A model generated the notes under the pieces. The model made no database searches and was not told the DNA's origin. It saw only the letters and a program-made list of their open reading frames with translations. A program made the translations under genes and the position numbers. From Hippopus hippopus (Eukaryota; Mollusca; Bivalvia; Cardiida; Cardiidae), in contig OX328112.1 in the NCBI GenBank assembly GCA_946811185.2, positions 11,991,215 through 12,055,214 of the forward strand: DNA of 64,000 bases, given 5' to 3'. Positions 39,925 through 49,004 of this stretch are shown in pieces (positions within the stretch are counted from its first letter, which is position 1; each line of letters opens with the position of its first letter).

Positions 39925-40116
39925 GGGCACCCTAATGCGGATTCCTGTAACATCGCCTTTCATCGCCGAAAAACGTACGGATTCGGCTAAGACTCGGGTA
40001 ATCCGTAATCGATCGGCCGATACACGCTGGTTGCCCGCATCGATTACGGATTACCCGAGTCTTAGCCGAATCCGTACAATGAAAAGCGATGTTACACGAA
40101 TCCCATTAGGGTGCCC
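39925..40116. repeat. 192-bp foldback palindrome
   Basis: Arms 39925-40013 and 40039-40116 are nearly perfect complements, starting GGGCACCCTAATG and meeting at CGTAATCGAT / ATCGATTACG around a 25-nt loop. The left arm has one extra block of about 10 bp (CGCCGAAAAA) and isolated mismatches; otherwise pairing is continuous for about 78 bp. It is much richer in CG dinucleotides than its surroundings and unrelated to the A-E hairpins. It stops 6 bp before a repeat H copy. It could be a foldback element, or an inverted duplication. Confidence 0.9.
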
Positions 40117-40121
40117 TACAC

Positions 40122-40472
40122 TTAAAGAGACATCTTTACAGCCAGAGAATAAACAAACGCTGTTAAAACTTGACGGTGTTATAATCTAGTCAGCTGTTTA
40201 AACGTAGATAAAAAATCAATATAAGGTGTATAGGGTAAAGAAACTGTAGGGATTTGTCTTGGATTTAAACCGGAAACCGTGGTTGTTATGTCTATGGCAA
40301 GCCGCAATAGAATGAAATGCTTTTTCTATCTGCCGTAATCTGTGCAGTCTCGCAATCATCAGGTGCAATAATTTGGCATGAAGATACAAGAGTGGTTATA
40401 GTTTCATAAAATAAAAACAAAAGAAACGGTTAAAAATTGGACAAAAACGAGTGAAGATATATGTTTAAAAGT
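40122..40472 (+). mobile_element. Repeat H, full length
   Basis: TTAAAGAGACATCTTTACAG, AAACTTGACGGTGTTATAAT, AAGAAACTGTAGGGATTTGT, ATTTGGCATGAAGATACAAG and GGTTATAGTTTCATAAAATA in that order, ending AACGGTTAAAAATTGGAC. No coding frame, no clear terminal inverted repeat. Confidence 0.85.
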
Positions 40473-40499
40473 TTAATTTCATTTATTTAGCAGGATAAG

Positions 40500-41042
40500 G
40501 ATTCAGTCTTTACCAAACGACAATATTTTAGACCATTCTAAATTGGAATCATTTGCAGTTGACAAATTGCATTGGCTCAAATTACAGGATTTGTCTGTGA
40601 AAGAGTAGGAAAGAAAACATTGTGGGTAAAGGAGACAACGCTGGTAAGTTTGAGCTCTATCCAACACGGTATAACACTTCAACAAACTACAAACGTTTAA
40701 TCTATTCAAATTGATTCGCAGATTACAAAAAAAAATGCGGCTCAAATGATGGATCTTTTATTGAAATGACAGAGAACATTGTGGGAAAAGGAGACAACGC
40801 TGGTAAGTTTGAGCTCTATCCAACACGGTATAACACTTCAACAAACTACAAACGTTTAATCTATTCAAATTGATTTGCAGATTACAAAAAAAATGCGGCT
40901 CAAATGATGGATCTTTTATTGAAATGACAGAGAACATTGTGGGAAAAGGAGAAAATGCTGGTAACCAGCATTTTCTCCTTTTCCCACAATGTTTATCAAA
41001 GTCGTTAAACTTGATTTAGATATCTGTGGTAAAATGTTAAAC
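40500..41042 (+). mobile_element. MITE A enlarged by a tandem duplication
   Basis: GTCTTTACCAAACGACAATA, TTTGCAGTTGACAAATTGCA, then two copies of a 159-bp block, then one complete hairpin (apex GCTGGTAACCAGC) and end CTGTGGTAAAATGTTAA. Each duplicated block begins inside the left hairpin arm (GGAGACAACGCTGGTAAG). Confidence 0.9.
40632..40948 (+). repeat. Near-identical 159-bp tandem duplication
   Basis: Copies start at 40632 and 40791; I find only about two differences (GATTCGCAG versus GATTTGCAG and one A of a homopolymer), so it is the youngest tandem event in the window. The junction is at the apex side of an A hairpin arm. Confidence 0.92.
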
Positions 41043-41134
41043 GAAATTACAACTAAAATGAAAGTGAATTTAAAACTAAGCTAACTTGTTCAAATTTCCT
41101 CTAACAGTTACGCTGAGACTGAGCCCATTATTGT

Positions 41135-41347
41135 TTAACATTCATCCCGCTAATTAAGTTAAATGAAATTTTTAAGTCGATAGTTAAAAACCAAAATGTT
41201 GCTTTTTCTGACTTATATTTTCGAAATACTATCTCCTTACCGGAGAGTGTAGATCCAAGATCAGACTGCACGTTCTGTGCAGTCTGATCTTGATCTACAC
41301 TGTCCGCAAAAGGTCAGTGATTCGCGCTTAGCAGCCTTAGATTTAAA
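41135..41347 (+). mobile_element. MITE B, near full length
   Basis: CATCCCGCTAATTAAGTTAA, TTTTAAGTCGATAGTTAAAA, ATCTCCTTACCGGAGAGTGT, apex GCACGTTCTGTGC, AAAAGGTCAGTGATTCGCGC TTAGCAGCCTTAGATTTAA. Confidence 0.88.
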
Positions 41348-41524
41348 GCAGGTTTCGAGGAAAAGTATCGATTGCTTTCAGAGTTAAATCCGGTAGGGAT
41401 GGGAAAAAAAAAGTTTTCCGGTTTTGTCTTACTAAATAGGCACATAACACAATGGCTTCTGTGAAAAGAGCCCAATCACCCATTACCTCATGCAAATGAC
41501 TTCTTATATCTTGCTGCAGAGAGC

Positions 41525-41690
41525 ATTTGACAGACAGACAGACAGTTGAAAGAGGCATGAGAGAGGAGAAAGATAGACACAGATTGAGGTGGAGAGGAGA
41601 GAAACAGACAAACAGAGAGAGAGAGAGAGAGGGGGAGAGAGACAGAAAGAGAGAGAGGGAGACGGAGGAGAGGGACAAATAGACAGAACC
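41525..41690. repeat. (GACA)n/(GA)n purine-rich repeat
   Basis: GACAGACAGACAGA then GA-rich sequence; source of a Ser/Leu-rich minus-strand frame. Confidence 0.9.
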
Positions 41691-41744
41691 GGTCAGGAAG
41701 AATCTACTAGTTCATGTATTGTTGTGGTGAATCAACTTCTATGT

Positions 41745-41895
41745 AAACAAGTCAGCTAGTTATTTTTTAGGGAAAATGTCTCCTTGTTGGACAGTGTAGA
41801 TCCAAGATCAGGCTGCACGTTTGGTGCAGTCTGATCTTGATCTACACTGTCCGCGAAGAGTCCGCGAGTCACCCTTAGCAGCGTACGGGTTAAGA
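41745..41895 (+). mobile_element. MITE B
   Basis: GTCTCCTTGTTGGACAGTGT, apex GCACGTTTGGTGC, CTGTCCGCGAAGAGTCCGCG AGTCACCCTTAGCAGCG, end TACGGGTTAA. The left flank is shortened. Confidence 0.85.
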
Positions 41896-41899
41896 TTTT

Positions 41900-42075
41900 A
41901 AACAAAAATAAAAATCCGACATTTCATTCTTCATCACGGCGCGGGGGGGGGGGGTGGAAAGAGAGGTGGGGAAAAAAACAATGGCGTGTCTAAAAGGTCG
42001 ATTTTGACACAATTCAAACTTGGCTGCTACAACACGGACCTGGTACAATATAAAATCTGCATTCCTAACCCTTCT
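41900..42075. other. Short unassigned stretch with G run
   Basis: Twelve G at about 41945; otherwise unassigned. Confidence 0.4.
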
Positions 42076-42077
42076 AA

Positions 42078-42572
42078 AGAAAATATCGCGATAACTCGAA
42101 CAGAACACAACTGAAATCATGGTAACTGGTAACTCAAAAAAGGTCAGCACTTAAGTCCCGATAACTTAAAAAGGACAAGATCAAACTCTTGATAACTCGG
42201 ACAGAACCAGACTGAAGTCTCGATAACTCGAAAAGGGCAAGATTCGAGTCTCGTTATCTAAAATACGACAGGATACAAGCCTAGAATAGGACCACATTCA
42301 AATGTCAATAACTCGAATAGAACAAAGTACAAACTTCGATAAGTCGAATAGGAAAATGTTCAAAGTCTTGATAACCCGAGCACGAAGATAACAGAGTTTC
42401 AAGTCTCGATAACTCAAACACAAAGATTACAAAGTTTCAAGTATCGATAACTCGAACACAACGGATTAAAAAGTTTCAAGTATCGGTAACTCGAACACAA
42501 AGATTACAAAGTTTTAAGTCTCGATAACTCGAATAAGGCAAGATTCAAAGTTCAGGTTCCGATAACTCGATG
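42078..42572 (+). repeat. Minisatellite of 34-39 bp units (GATAACTCGA)
   Basis: About thirteen units keyed by CGATAACTCGAA. The right units are regular (starts of CGATAACTC-type cores at 42407, 42445, 42484) with AACACAAAGATTACAAAGTT between; the left units are more diverged. Unique cores between similar repeats look CRISPR-like at first sight, but the spacers are themselves repeats. Confidence 0.9.
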
Positions 42573-42689
42573 GAGTTTCGCTACTTGGTGGTAAACTATG
42601 GCCAAAGTTTACAATTAGTTGTGGTGGAAATCTATTCTTGGTATTAGATAAAGAATTGTCGAGTTACTTTAGTTGGCAAAGAGTAAACC

Positions 42690-42933
42690 CTTTTCCACAC
42701 GGTATAATTTTATACTCATCCGTATTAAGGAAATTTACAGACGACAATTCAAATGTGTGAGTGTGTGTGTGTTTTTTTTTTAATGATATCATTTGTCCTT
42801 AAAAAGATAGAAAACATTGTGGGAAAAGGAGAAAATGCTGGTTACCAGCATTTTCTCCTTTTCCGACAATATTTTCAGTCGCCTTCTTTCTCGGGGTCCT
42901 TAAAACTCGGGATTGTATGTTAGAAGGTTAGAA
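42690..42933 (+). mobile_element. MITE A, full length
   Basis: TAAACCCTTTTCCACACGGT, GACGACAATTCAAATGTGTG followed by a small (GT)n/(T)n insertion, strong hairpin with apex GCTGGTTACCAGC, right end TGTATGTTAGAAGGTTA. Confidence 0.9.
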
Positions 42934-42934
42934 G

Positions 42935-43160
42935 AATTCTACAACTCACCTACTTAAAGGCCTGGCGGTTTGACCGTTCTAGCAAGACATGTTGGGAAAG
43001 AAGTTTGTAAAAATCTCTCACTATAGCACTCTGATCTCTTTCCTCGAATGTCGCATTTTCGCCTGGATAAAATAGTAAAGAAAAAATCCGTTATGAGTTG
43101 TAAGAATGGGTGGGGTATAATTAAGACAAAGGTTTTACTTTTACGTCAATTTCCAAAGTA
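42935..43160. other. Unassigned sequence
   Basis: No family or gene recognised. Confidence 0.4.
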
Positions 43161-43164
43161 TTTG

Positions 43165-43420
43165 AACCATGCTCTGTGAAAAGGAGGCTTAATGCATCTG
43201 CAAAAAGTATCGACCCAGGCCAGCCTGCGCAGTCTGCGCAGGCTGACCTAGGTCGATACTTTTTGCTTTTGTTAAATTTTTTGCATGTCAAAGGACTAGT
43301 TTGCCTAATGATTTAGTCGGTTGTTGGATAGAATGGATTTTATGGATCCATAATTATGTGATGACTTGCTTGGTATAATGCGTCACGGAGATGCGTTAAA
43401 CCCTATTTTGCCAGCGCATA
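43165..43420 (+). mobile_element. MITE C, full length
   Basis: TTGAACCATGCTCTGTGAAA, hairpin CCAGGCCAGCCTGCGCAGTC with right arm CTGACCTAGG, GGATTTTATGGATCCATAAT, GATGACTTGCTTGGTATAAT, end TTTTGCCAGCGCATAA. A MITE A begins within 5 bp. Confidence 0.9.
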
Positions 43421-43423
43421 ATA

Positions 43424-43618
43424 GCTCTTTACCAAACGACAAAATTTTAGACTTGTCCAAATTGAAAGCACTTGCAGACGACAAATTAAATATAGCTAAA
43501 ATAATGGTGTTTGTGCTTGAGAGGATAGAGAAAAAAAAGGGAAAAGAAGAAAATGCTGATTAGCTGCATTTTTTCTTTTCCCACAATGTTTCCAAAAGCT
43601 CTATTCTCCAGGGTCTTT
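43424..43618 (+). mobile_element. MITE A, first of a direct pair
   Basis: TAGCTCTTTACCAAACGACA, ACTTGTCCAAATTGAAAGCA, hairpin GGGAAAAGAAGAAAATGCTG with apex ATTAGCTGCAT; the right end stops at CAGGGTCTT where the next copy starts. Confidence 0.88.
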
Positions 43619-43865
43619 AGCTCTTTACCAAACGACAGAATTTTAGACTTGTCCAAATTGAAAGCATTTGTAGACGACAATTTAAATGTGTCTGAAAAAC
43701 TAAAATTTGTTTTGGGAAGGGTAGAAAACATTGTGGAAAAAGGAGAAAATGCTGGTTACCATCATTTTCTCCTTTTCCCACATTATTTTCAAAAGGCTTC
43801 TTTTATAGGGTTGTTAAAAGTCGGGATTGTGTGGTAAAGCACAAGATTGTGTGGCAAACGGTTAA
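43619..43865 (+). mobile_element. MITE A, second of a direct pair
   Basis: TAGCTCTTTACCAAACGACA, the same first 20 bases as the previous copy, so the pair probably arose by tandem duplication. Hairpin apex GCTGGTTACCATC. Right terminus is doubled (GATTGTGTGGTAAAGCACAA then GATTGTGTGGCAAACGGTTAA). Confidence 0.9.
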
Positions 43866-43872
43866 TAAAGTC

Positions 43873-44132
43873 TCTGCCCGGCCGAGTGGCTCAGTGGTTA
43901 GCATATCTGACTCGTGACCTAGTGGTTGTGGGTCCGACAACTCTCTTTTCAGCGATTTTTTTAGCCTCTCACCTCCGATGCATATGAGAAAAGTAGTCCG
44001 TGGCTTGGAAAGGAAGTCGTGTCATTGTATACTGGTGTAAGAAAGCAAGGAAACAAATGCGTAGGTGTACTGTCCGCTGTGATATGACCTAAGCGGTAAA
44101 AACGGCGTTGAACTCCAAGACAAACGAATAAA
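43873..44132 (+). mobile_element. SINE-4, full length with perfect target duplication
   Basis: Head GCCGAGTGGCTCAGTGGTTA (A box) and GTGGTTGTGGGTCCGACAAC (B-box position, mutated); body GAAAGTAGTCCGTGGCTTGG-like and GCAAGGAAACAAATGCGTAG; tail CTGTCCGCTGTGATATGACC and AAAAACGGCGTTGAACTCCA AG. TAATAAAGTC flanks it at 43863-43872 and 44133-44142. SINE-4 has a different head and middle from SINE-2 but the same tail module. Confidence 0.9.
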
Positions 44133-44279
44133 TAATAAAGTCCCTTGTTTATGGACTGGTCATAGTTTTGGCATAAAGGTACAGGGTGTGTGTAAAGTGT
44201 TATGACAGTACCCATTTGTTTTGTTTCAACCTGTAAACAGTAGATAACGATCTATGACACGTCAATGAAACAACAACCG

Positions 44280-44432
44280 ACTGATGGGTTTCGTCTTGAA
44301 ATTGCAGAAAACATTGTGGGAAAAAGAAGAAAATGCTGGTTTCCAGCATTTTCTCCTTTTTCCCAAAATGTTTTGAAAAGGTTTACAATAACAGTTCGCT
44401 TAAACAAGAGATTAAAAAGAAAAAGGGTTGAA
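44280..44432 (+). mobile_element. MITE A, hairpin and worn right flank
   Basis: GAAAACATTGTGGGAAAAAG, apex GCTGGTTTCCAGC, AAAAAGGGTTGAAA at the right. Left flank missing. Confidence 0.8.
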
Positions 44433-45050
44433 AATTTGTTTTGTTTCAGTTCGTAGATTGAGATCTATGACACGTCCAAAAAACAAGAGAGACTGTGTCT
44501 TATCGGAAGCACGCGGCATTGGTGAAATACAAGGAATAACGCACAAGACAGAGTGCCAGTCTATTACATTATTGTTCATGATTTTTTTTTTCAAATTTTC
44601 TAGTTTGTGATTTGGTTTGTACTTTTTTTAATGACCATAATTTAAATTTAATTTTTCACTCAATGCTCAACCGATATTAGACCTTGTTAACTAGAGATAG
44701 CGTAATGTGCCATGGTCTTCTTTTTTGTGTGTTTGTTTGGTCTTTAATGCCGTGTTCGAGTACATTTCAGTTATATCTATACATGTGTGTATTTAATCAA
44801 TCACGTAACCTGTAATTCCAAAGTAACCAATTCAGATCGATGATGAATTGAAATCTAAGAATTATTCGTAGTGACACATTAAGAAAAATTATTTATCTTT
44901 TTTTTTTATTAATGCTTTGTAAGGTATCCAATTTGAATTTTATGGCAAATTAAAGAGATGTATTTTTATGTACTGACGACATCAAAGATGAGACTATCGA
45001 CCACCATGATATGCAGGTCGATGATAAGGAAGCTTCCCCTGTTGATGATG
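44432..45050. other. Unassigned sequence with SINE-tail trace
   Basis: GTCTTTAATGCCGTGTTCGA GTACATTTCAGTTATATC (44738-44778) is a minus-strand tail of the SINE-2/3/4 type; the rest is unassigned. TAGATTGAGATCTATGACACGTC and TAGATAACGATCTATGACACGTC (44453 and 44240) repeat across the A copy. Confidence 0.5.
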
Positions 45051-45053
45051 ATG

Positions 45054-45219
45054 CTGTTGTTATTGATGATGATGATGATGATGATGATGATGTTGTTGTT
45101 GTGTAAATGATGATAACGATGATGATGATGCTGTTGATGTTGTTGTAAGTGATGATGATGATGATGTTGATGATGATGATGATGATGACGATGATGATGA
45201 TGACGACGACGACGACGAC

Positions 45220-45254
<35 letters not shown>

Positions 45255-45300
45255 CGACGACGACGACGACGACGATGATGATGATGATGATGATGATGAG
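45054..45300. repeat. (GAT)n/(GAC)n/(GTT)n trinucleotide array
   Basis: About 245 bp of GAT with alternating GAC and GTT blocks; the GACGAC...GATGAT block pair occurs twice, showing higher-order duplication. Poly-Ser and poly-Met frames are artefacts. Confidence 0.95.
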
Positions 45301-45416
45301 CCCGAAAAGTATGTTAATTTACCTCCTTTGCGCTTCAAAGGGGTTTAACAAACCATAAATCTACGGATATTACAATTTATTGATAATATTACGAGCTAAT
45401 TGTTAGTAAAAATATC

Positions 45417-45464
45417 AAACGTTCTGTGCAGTCTGATCTTGATCTACATTGTCCGCAAAAGGTA
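45417..45464 (+). mobile_element. MITE B right half
   Basis: GTTCTGTGCAGTCTGATCTT, CTACATTGTCCGCAAAAGGT: apex and right arm only. TATTGATAATATTACGAGCT before it and TATTAATAATATTATAAGCT at 45530 after it are a flanking direct repeat of about 70 bp. Confidence 0.75.
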
Positions 45465-45749
45465 GATACATGTCTTTTCGCGCCCGGCTGAAAAGGATTT
45501 CACGAGCTTTAAATCTAGAGACATGGCAGTTTATTAATAATATTATAAGCTAGTTGTCAGTAAAAACATCAATTTTTAATCTAAATGAGGTTTTAATTAG
45601 TCTAAATTTATATTGCCATTACATAACGTTTACTTGTTTTAACTCATGACATAAGTATAAGATAACCTATTTGAGAGAGATATTGTACAAAATTGGAGTC
45701 AAATCGAAAACATTTACATTGCATATGTTTGTTAGTGTGCTTGTTGAGT

Positions 45750-45948
45750 TGGCTAATGAGTCGGTTGGTTGGTTGGTTGGTTGGTTGGTTTTTTCGGTCG
45801 GTCGGTCGGTCTCTTCAGTCGGTCGGTCGGTTCAATGGGTGGTAATTTGTTGAATGGTTGTTTGCTTGGTTTGGTTGTTGGTTGGTCGGTCGGTCCGTCC
45901 GTCTTTCTGAGTCTCTGTCTCTCCATCTCTGTCTGTGTGTGTGTGTGT

Positions 45949-46016
<68 letters not shown>

Positions 46017-46055
46017 TACTCTCTCTCTCTCTTTTTCTTTCTCTCTCTCATACAA
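45750..46055. repeat. GGTT, GGTC, GT and CT compound microsatellite
   Basis: GGTT/GGTC tetranucleotides (45764-45895), then (GT)n at 45934-45983 and (CT)n at 45984-46050. Confidence 0.95.
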
Positions 46056-46059
46056 GCCA

Positions 46060-46290
46060 GTTTAGCGAAAGTTTAAAGTTTAACAACTTACCTTTACTAA
46101 TGTGATATACATGATTTACTTTCTCCGGAAAAATAAACAAAATATTTGAAGTTCTTCGATTCAAAACCAAAGCTTTCTGCACGCCCCATCAAAAAACAAA
46201 ATTTTCAACGTTGATAACGAGGCTAAACATATTTACTTATCAGCCACACAACTACCTTCCCTGATAAATAAAACATTCGACCTTGTTGCA
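46060..46290. other. Unassigned sequence
   Basis: No family or gene recognised. Confidence 0.4.
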
Positions 46291-46294
46291 GAAT

Positions 46295-46514
46295 GATCTA
46301 TGGACCCTTAAAGCGCTTTTCACAACAAAAATTACCTTTATGGCCAGTGTAGATCAAAGATCAGACTGCACAAAACGTGCAGTCTGATCTTTGATCTACA
46401 CTGTCCGCTTTTCTGAGACATTTTTGGTCACAATAATTTTGAACCTGCTCTTATAAGGGTCTTATTAATAGGCTGAAAAAGTCTGTTGGGTTTATTTTGG
46501 CGCTTTAAGGGTTC
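46295..46514. mobile_element. MITE B2, full length
   Basis: ACCCTTAAAGCGC and GCGCTTTAAGGGT are 13-bp terminal inverted repeats. The hairpin is of B type with GATCAAAGATCAG / CTGATCTTTGATC (both arms with the extra A/T) and apex GCACAAAACGTGC. The right part GAGACATTTTTGGTCACAAT and GGGTCTTATTAATAGGCTGA differs from B, so the same hairpin sits in a different element. Confidence 0.85.
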
Positions 46515-46523
46515 CCTCTATAT

Positions 46524-46753
46524 AGCGTTACCAATTTACCAAACGAAACATTTTAGACCTGTCAAAATTGAAAGCACTTGCAGACGACAAATTGAATATG
46601 GCTAAATAGTGAACTTTGTATTTGCTGATGTAGAAAACATTATGGGAAAAGGAGAAAATGATGGGAACCTGCATTTTCTCCTTTTCCCAAAATGTTTTCA
46701 AAAGCTGTCTTCCTTGTAGACATTTAAACATGGGATTGTTTGGTAAAAGATTC
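46524..46753 (+). mobile_element. MITE A, full length
   Basis: GCGTTACCAATTTACCAAAC, GACGACAAATTGAATATGGC, hairpin GGGAAAAGGAGAAAATGATG with apex GGGAACCTGC, end TTGTTTGGTAAAAGATT. Confidence 0.88.
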
Positions 46754-46847
46754 TATTTATAAATCAAACAGTTTTATTCAGCATAAGACGCAAAAATATT
46801 ACAATATCAATACAGTCTGGAATCTATAACTCACTTTATACCTGATA

Positions 46848-46912
46848 GTGTTGATTCGAGATCAGACTACACGATCTAAGCAGTCTGATCGCGACCTGCA
46901 ATGGCAGTCAAA
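46848..46912. mobile_element. MITE B hairpin, diverged
   Basis: GATAGTGTTGATTCGAGATC AGACTACACGATC and AGCAGTCTGATCGCGACCTG; pairing only in the inner half. Confidence 0.65.
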
Positions 46913-47025
46913 GGAACTTATTACAGTGCCAAGGGGTAAAAACAATACTTGTAGTTTCCACAAGCTCACATGATACCCTTTATTTTAAAACCTGACTTGT
47001 TGTTTTCTTCTCATAAGCTTCTTTG

Positions 47026-47250
47026 TCCCTTTACCACACAATCCCGAATTTTCACGACCCTGAGATGATAGCCTTTTGAAAACCCTGTGGGAAAAGGAGG
47101 AAATGCTGGTAACCAGCATTTCCTCCTTTTTCCACAAGTTTTTCTACTCTTTCAGAGACAATCTCCTTTATTTCAACTAAATTTAAATTGTCGTCTGCAA
47201 ATGCTTTCAATTTGAACCAGTCTAAATATTTTCGTTTGGTAAAACCTTAA
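47026..47250 (-). mobile_element. MITE A, full length, compensated hairpin
   Basis: TCCCTTTACCACACAATCCC, CACGACCCTGAGATGATAGC. Arms GGAGGAAATGC and GCATTTCCTCC both differ from GGAGAAAATGC and GCATTTTCTCC. Flank TTGTCGTCTGCAAATGCTTT, end TTTCGTTTGGTAAAACCTTAA. Confidence 0.92.
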
Positions 47251-47251
47251 A

Positions 47252-47605
47252 TAAAAGTACAGTTAATTTTGTCATAGTTACAGATAGTTATACTCTATTA
47301 TTAGCAACACCTTCAGTATGACAAGTCCCAAATTGGAGCTGCTAATGTACTCATTTTCAGTTTAAAATTTTGACGTGTTGTAGAATTTAAGACGTATTTC
47401 AGTTTCTTAAAAACCTATTTCAGTTTCTTATGTTGTTGTTCATTTCACAATAACAATTATCCAGTTTTATGTTTTAAGTGTGTTTTAGGTCGGACTTTAA
47501 CAGTATGTTATTATTAGCAAGATTACCTCCCTTTAATAAATGCAAATAAGATAGGCTGGTTAAAATCTTCGATTGCTTGTGTAGGTATATTAAGTGAGAG
47601 TACAT
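47252..47605. other. Unassigned sequence
   Basis: A CCTATTTCAGTTTCTTA word is doubled near 47400; nothing else seen. Confidence 0.4.
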
Positions 47606-47607
47606 TG

Positions 47608-47870
47608 TGTTCGACCATTCAAAATAGCTCATGTGGTAGAGTGTATGACTTATAAAAGTCAAATCTCAAGGTATTTGAGGGTGTGAGCTCGAGCGCCACG
47701 GCTGAGCACCTTAAATTTGGAATAGCATTTCTGGTAAGACGTAAACCTTACCCCTAACCCTGACGGTGCTATACATCGGTCACATGAAATAATATAAAGC
47801 AATGTGCATTTGGAATATTTTCTCTCTCTGAGGGCAACCGGTGGCGACGATACACAAACGGAAAATCAGT
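47608..47870 (+). mobile_element. SINE-1, strongly diverged
   Basis: ATAGCTCATGTGGTAGAGTG TATGACTTATAAAAG is the head, GAGCTCGAGCGCCACGGCTG the B-box region, CTGACGGTGCTATACATCGG and GGGCAACCGGTGGCGACGAT the body and tail. The GTCCTGTATCTGCAC block is lost. Confidence 0.75.
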
Positions 47871-47874
47871 CAAC

Positions 47875-48245
47875 ATTTCCATTGAAACTTCGAGTGTTTT
47901 ATTCAATCTATCTATATTCAACATCCAGCTAATTCTCATTGCCATATTAATCTGATTTTTCTCATTTGTTTTTTTTAACGGCATGTTGGTTGTAACATGA
48001 CTGTATTTATGTCATATCTGGAGGAACAACTTATTTATGTCTTTTCCGGCTTTTATCACCACTAGACTGAGTTTTTACCGTGCCTTGCTCAAGAAAACTC
48101 CACGATGACCACACAAAGGACAATAAAAGTACAAATGCTTCATACCACACTCCCAGAAACAAGCTTGTAACAGACGAAAATGAAAAAGATCAATGTAAAT
48201 AAAAAATAGTCAGCATGGATTAAGGTTTTGATAAATTAACAAATA
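47875..48245. other. Unassigned sequence
   Basis: TGACTGTATTTATGTCATATCTGGAG then CTTGCTCAAGAAAACTCCACGATGACC might be a worn minus-strand SINE-3 (48000-48150), not firm. Confidence 0.35.
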
Positions 48246-48247
48246 TA

Positions 48248-48318
48248 AAAACATCTTGACAAAAGGAGATTTTGCTTGTTATGAGCAATTTCTCATTTTG
48301 CTAAAATCTTTTCAAAAA
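48248..48318. mobile_element. MITE A hairpin, very diverged
   Basis: AAACATCTTGACAAAAGGAG ATTTTGCTTGTTATGAGCAA then TCTCATTTTGCTAAAATCTT TTC: same arm layout, different apex. Confidence 0.55.
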
Positions 48319-48384
48319 TCGTCTGCAATAAGATGAAAAATATAATTGTCGTCTGCAATTGTTGACCCTTTCGGCGCCATAGGC

Positions 48385-48470
48385 GAAATCAAGGACAATT
48401 GCAGACGGTATCGATCAAGATCAGACTGCACAGAACGTGCAGTCTGATCTTGGATCTATACCGTCCGCTT
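48385..48470 (-). mobile_element. MITE B hairpin
   Basis: GCAGACGGTATCGATCAAGA, apex GCACAGAACGTGC, CTGATCTTGGATCTATACCG TCCGC. Left flank TTGACCCTTTCGGCGCCATA is not the normal B end. Confidence 0.85.
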
Positions 48471-48533
48471 GATAGGTCAGGCCTAGACGATAGAAATTTG
48501 TCATAGTTTCAGTAGATTAAATTTTCAGCCCTC

Positions 48534-48821
48534 TGATTGAATTTGCATTTATTTATCGTCGCCACTGGTTGCTCATATGGGCGACGCCCCCTGAAGGCTG
48601 TTAGTATTGTTACGGGGGATAGTGCAGATACAGGACGATTACCATCCTAAGTTTCGCCTGGTTCTTGAACGTGCTCGGTGTATAGTACCATCACACGGGA
48701 CCTCGGTTTAACGTCTCATCCGAAAGACTTTTAGTAATTTTAGATGGCCAGCCGTGGGAATCGAACCCACACTCTCAAGGTCACGAGTCCTACGCTTTAC
48801 CAACTGAGCTATGCGGGCTGG
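48534..48821 (-). mobile_element. SINE-1, nearly full length with target duplication
   Basis: TTTATTTATCGTCGCCACTG, GGGGGATAGTGCAGATACAG, GGTTCTTGAACGTGCTCGGT, head GGGAATCGAACCCACACTCT and CAACTGAGCTATGCGGGCTG. TTCAGCCCTC (48524-48533) and TTCAGCCATC (48822-48831) flank it. The segment between the B box and CACGAGTCC is about 25 bp shorter than in other copies. Confidence 0.9.
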
Positions 48822-49004
48822 TTCAGCCATCAAAAAGAGGTCGGGTTATATATTGGGCACTGAAAGAGCTAACAAGTTCAGAGAGTGAAATATACAGGGC
48901 GAGATGTCATTGCTACAGAGTAGACAGCATATGGCACTTTTAAAAATACACGATCTGAAATAAATCTGTCATACTAGGTTCCAAACGAACTCTTGTCTAG
49001 GGAG

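Noticed and set aside
42078..42572. CRISPR array
   Set aside because: Repeats are imperfect, the spacers are themselves repeated, and the context is an animal genome with no associated genes.
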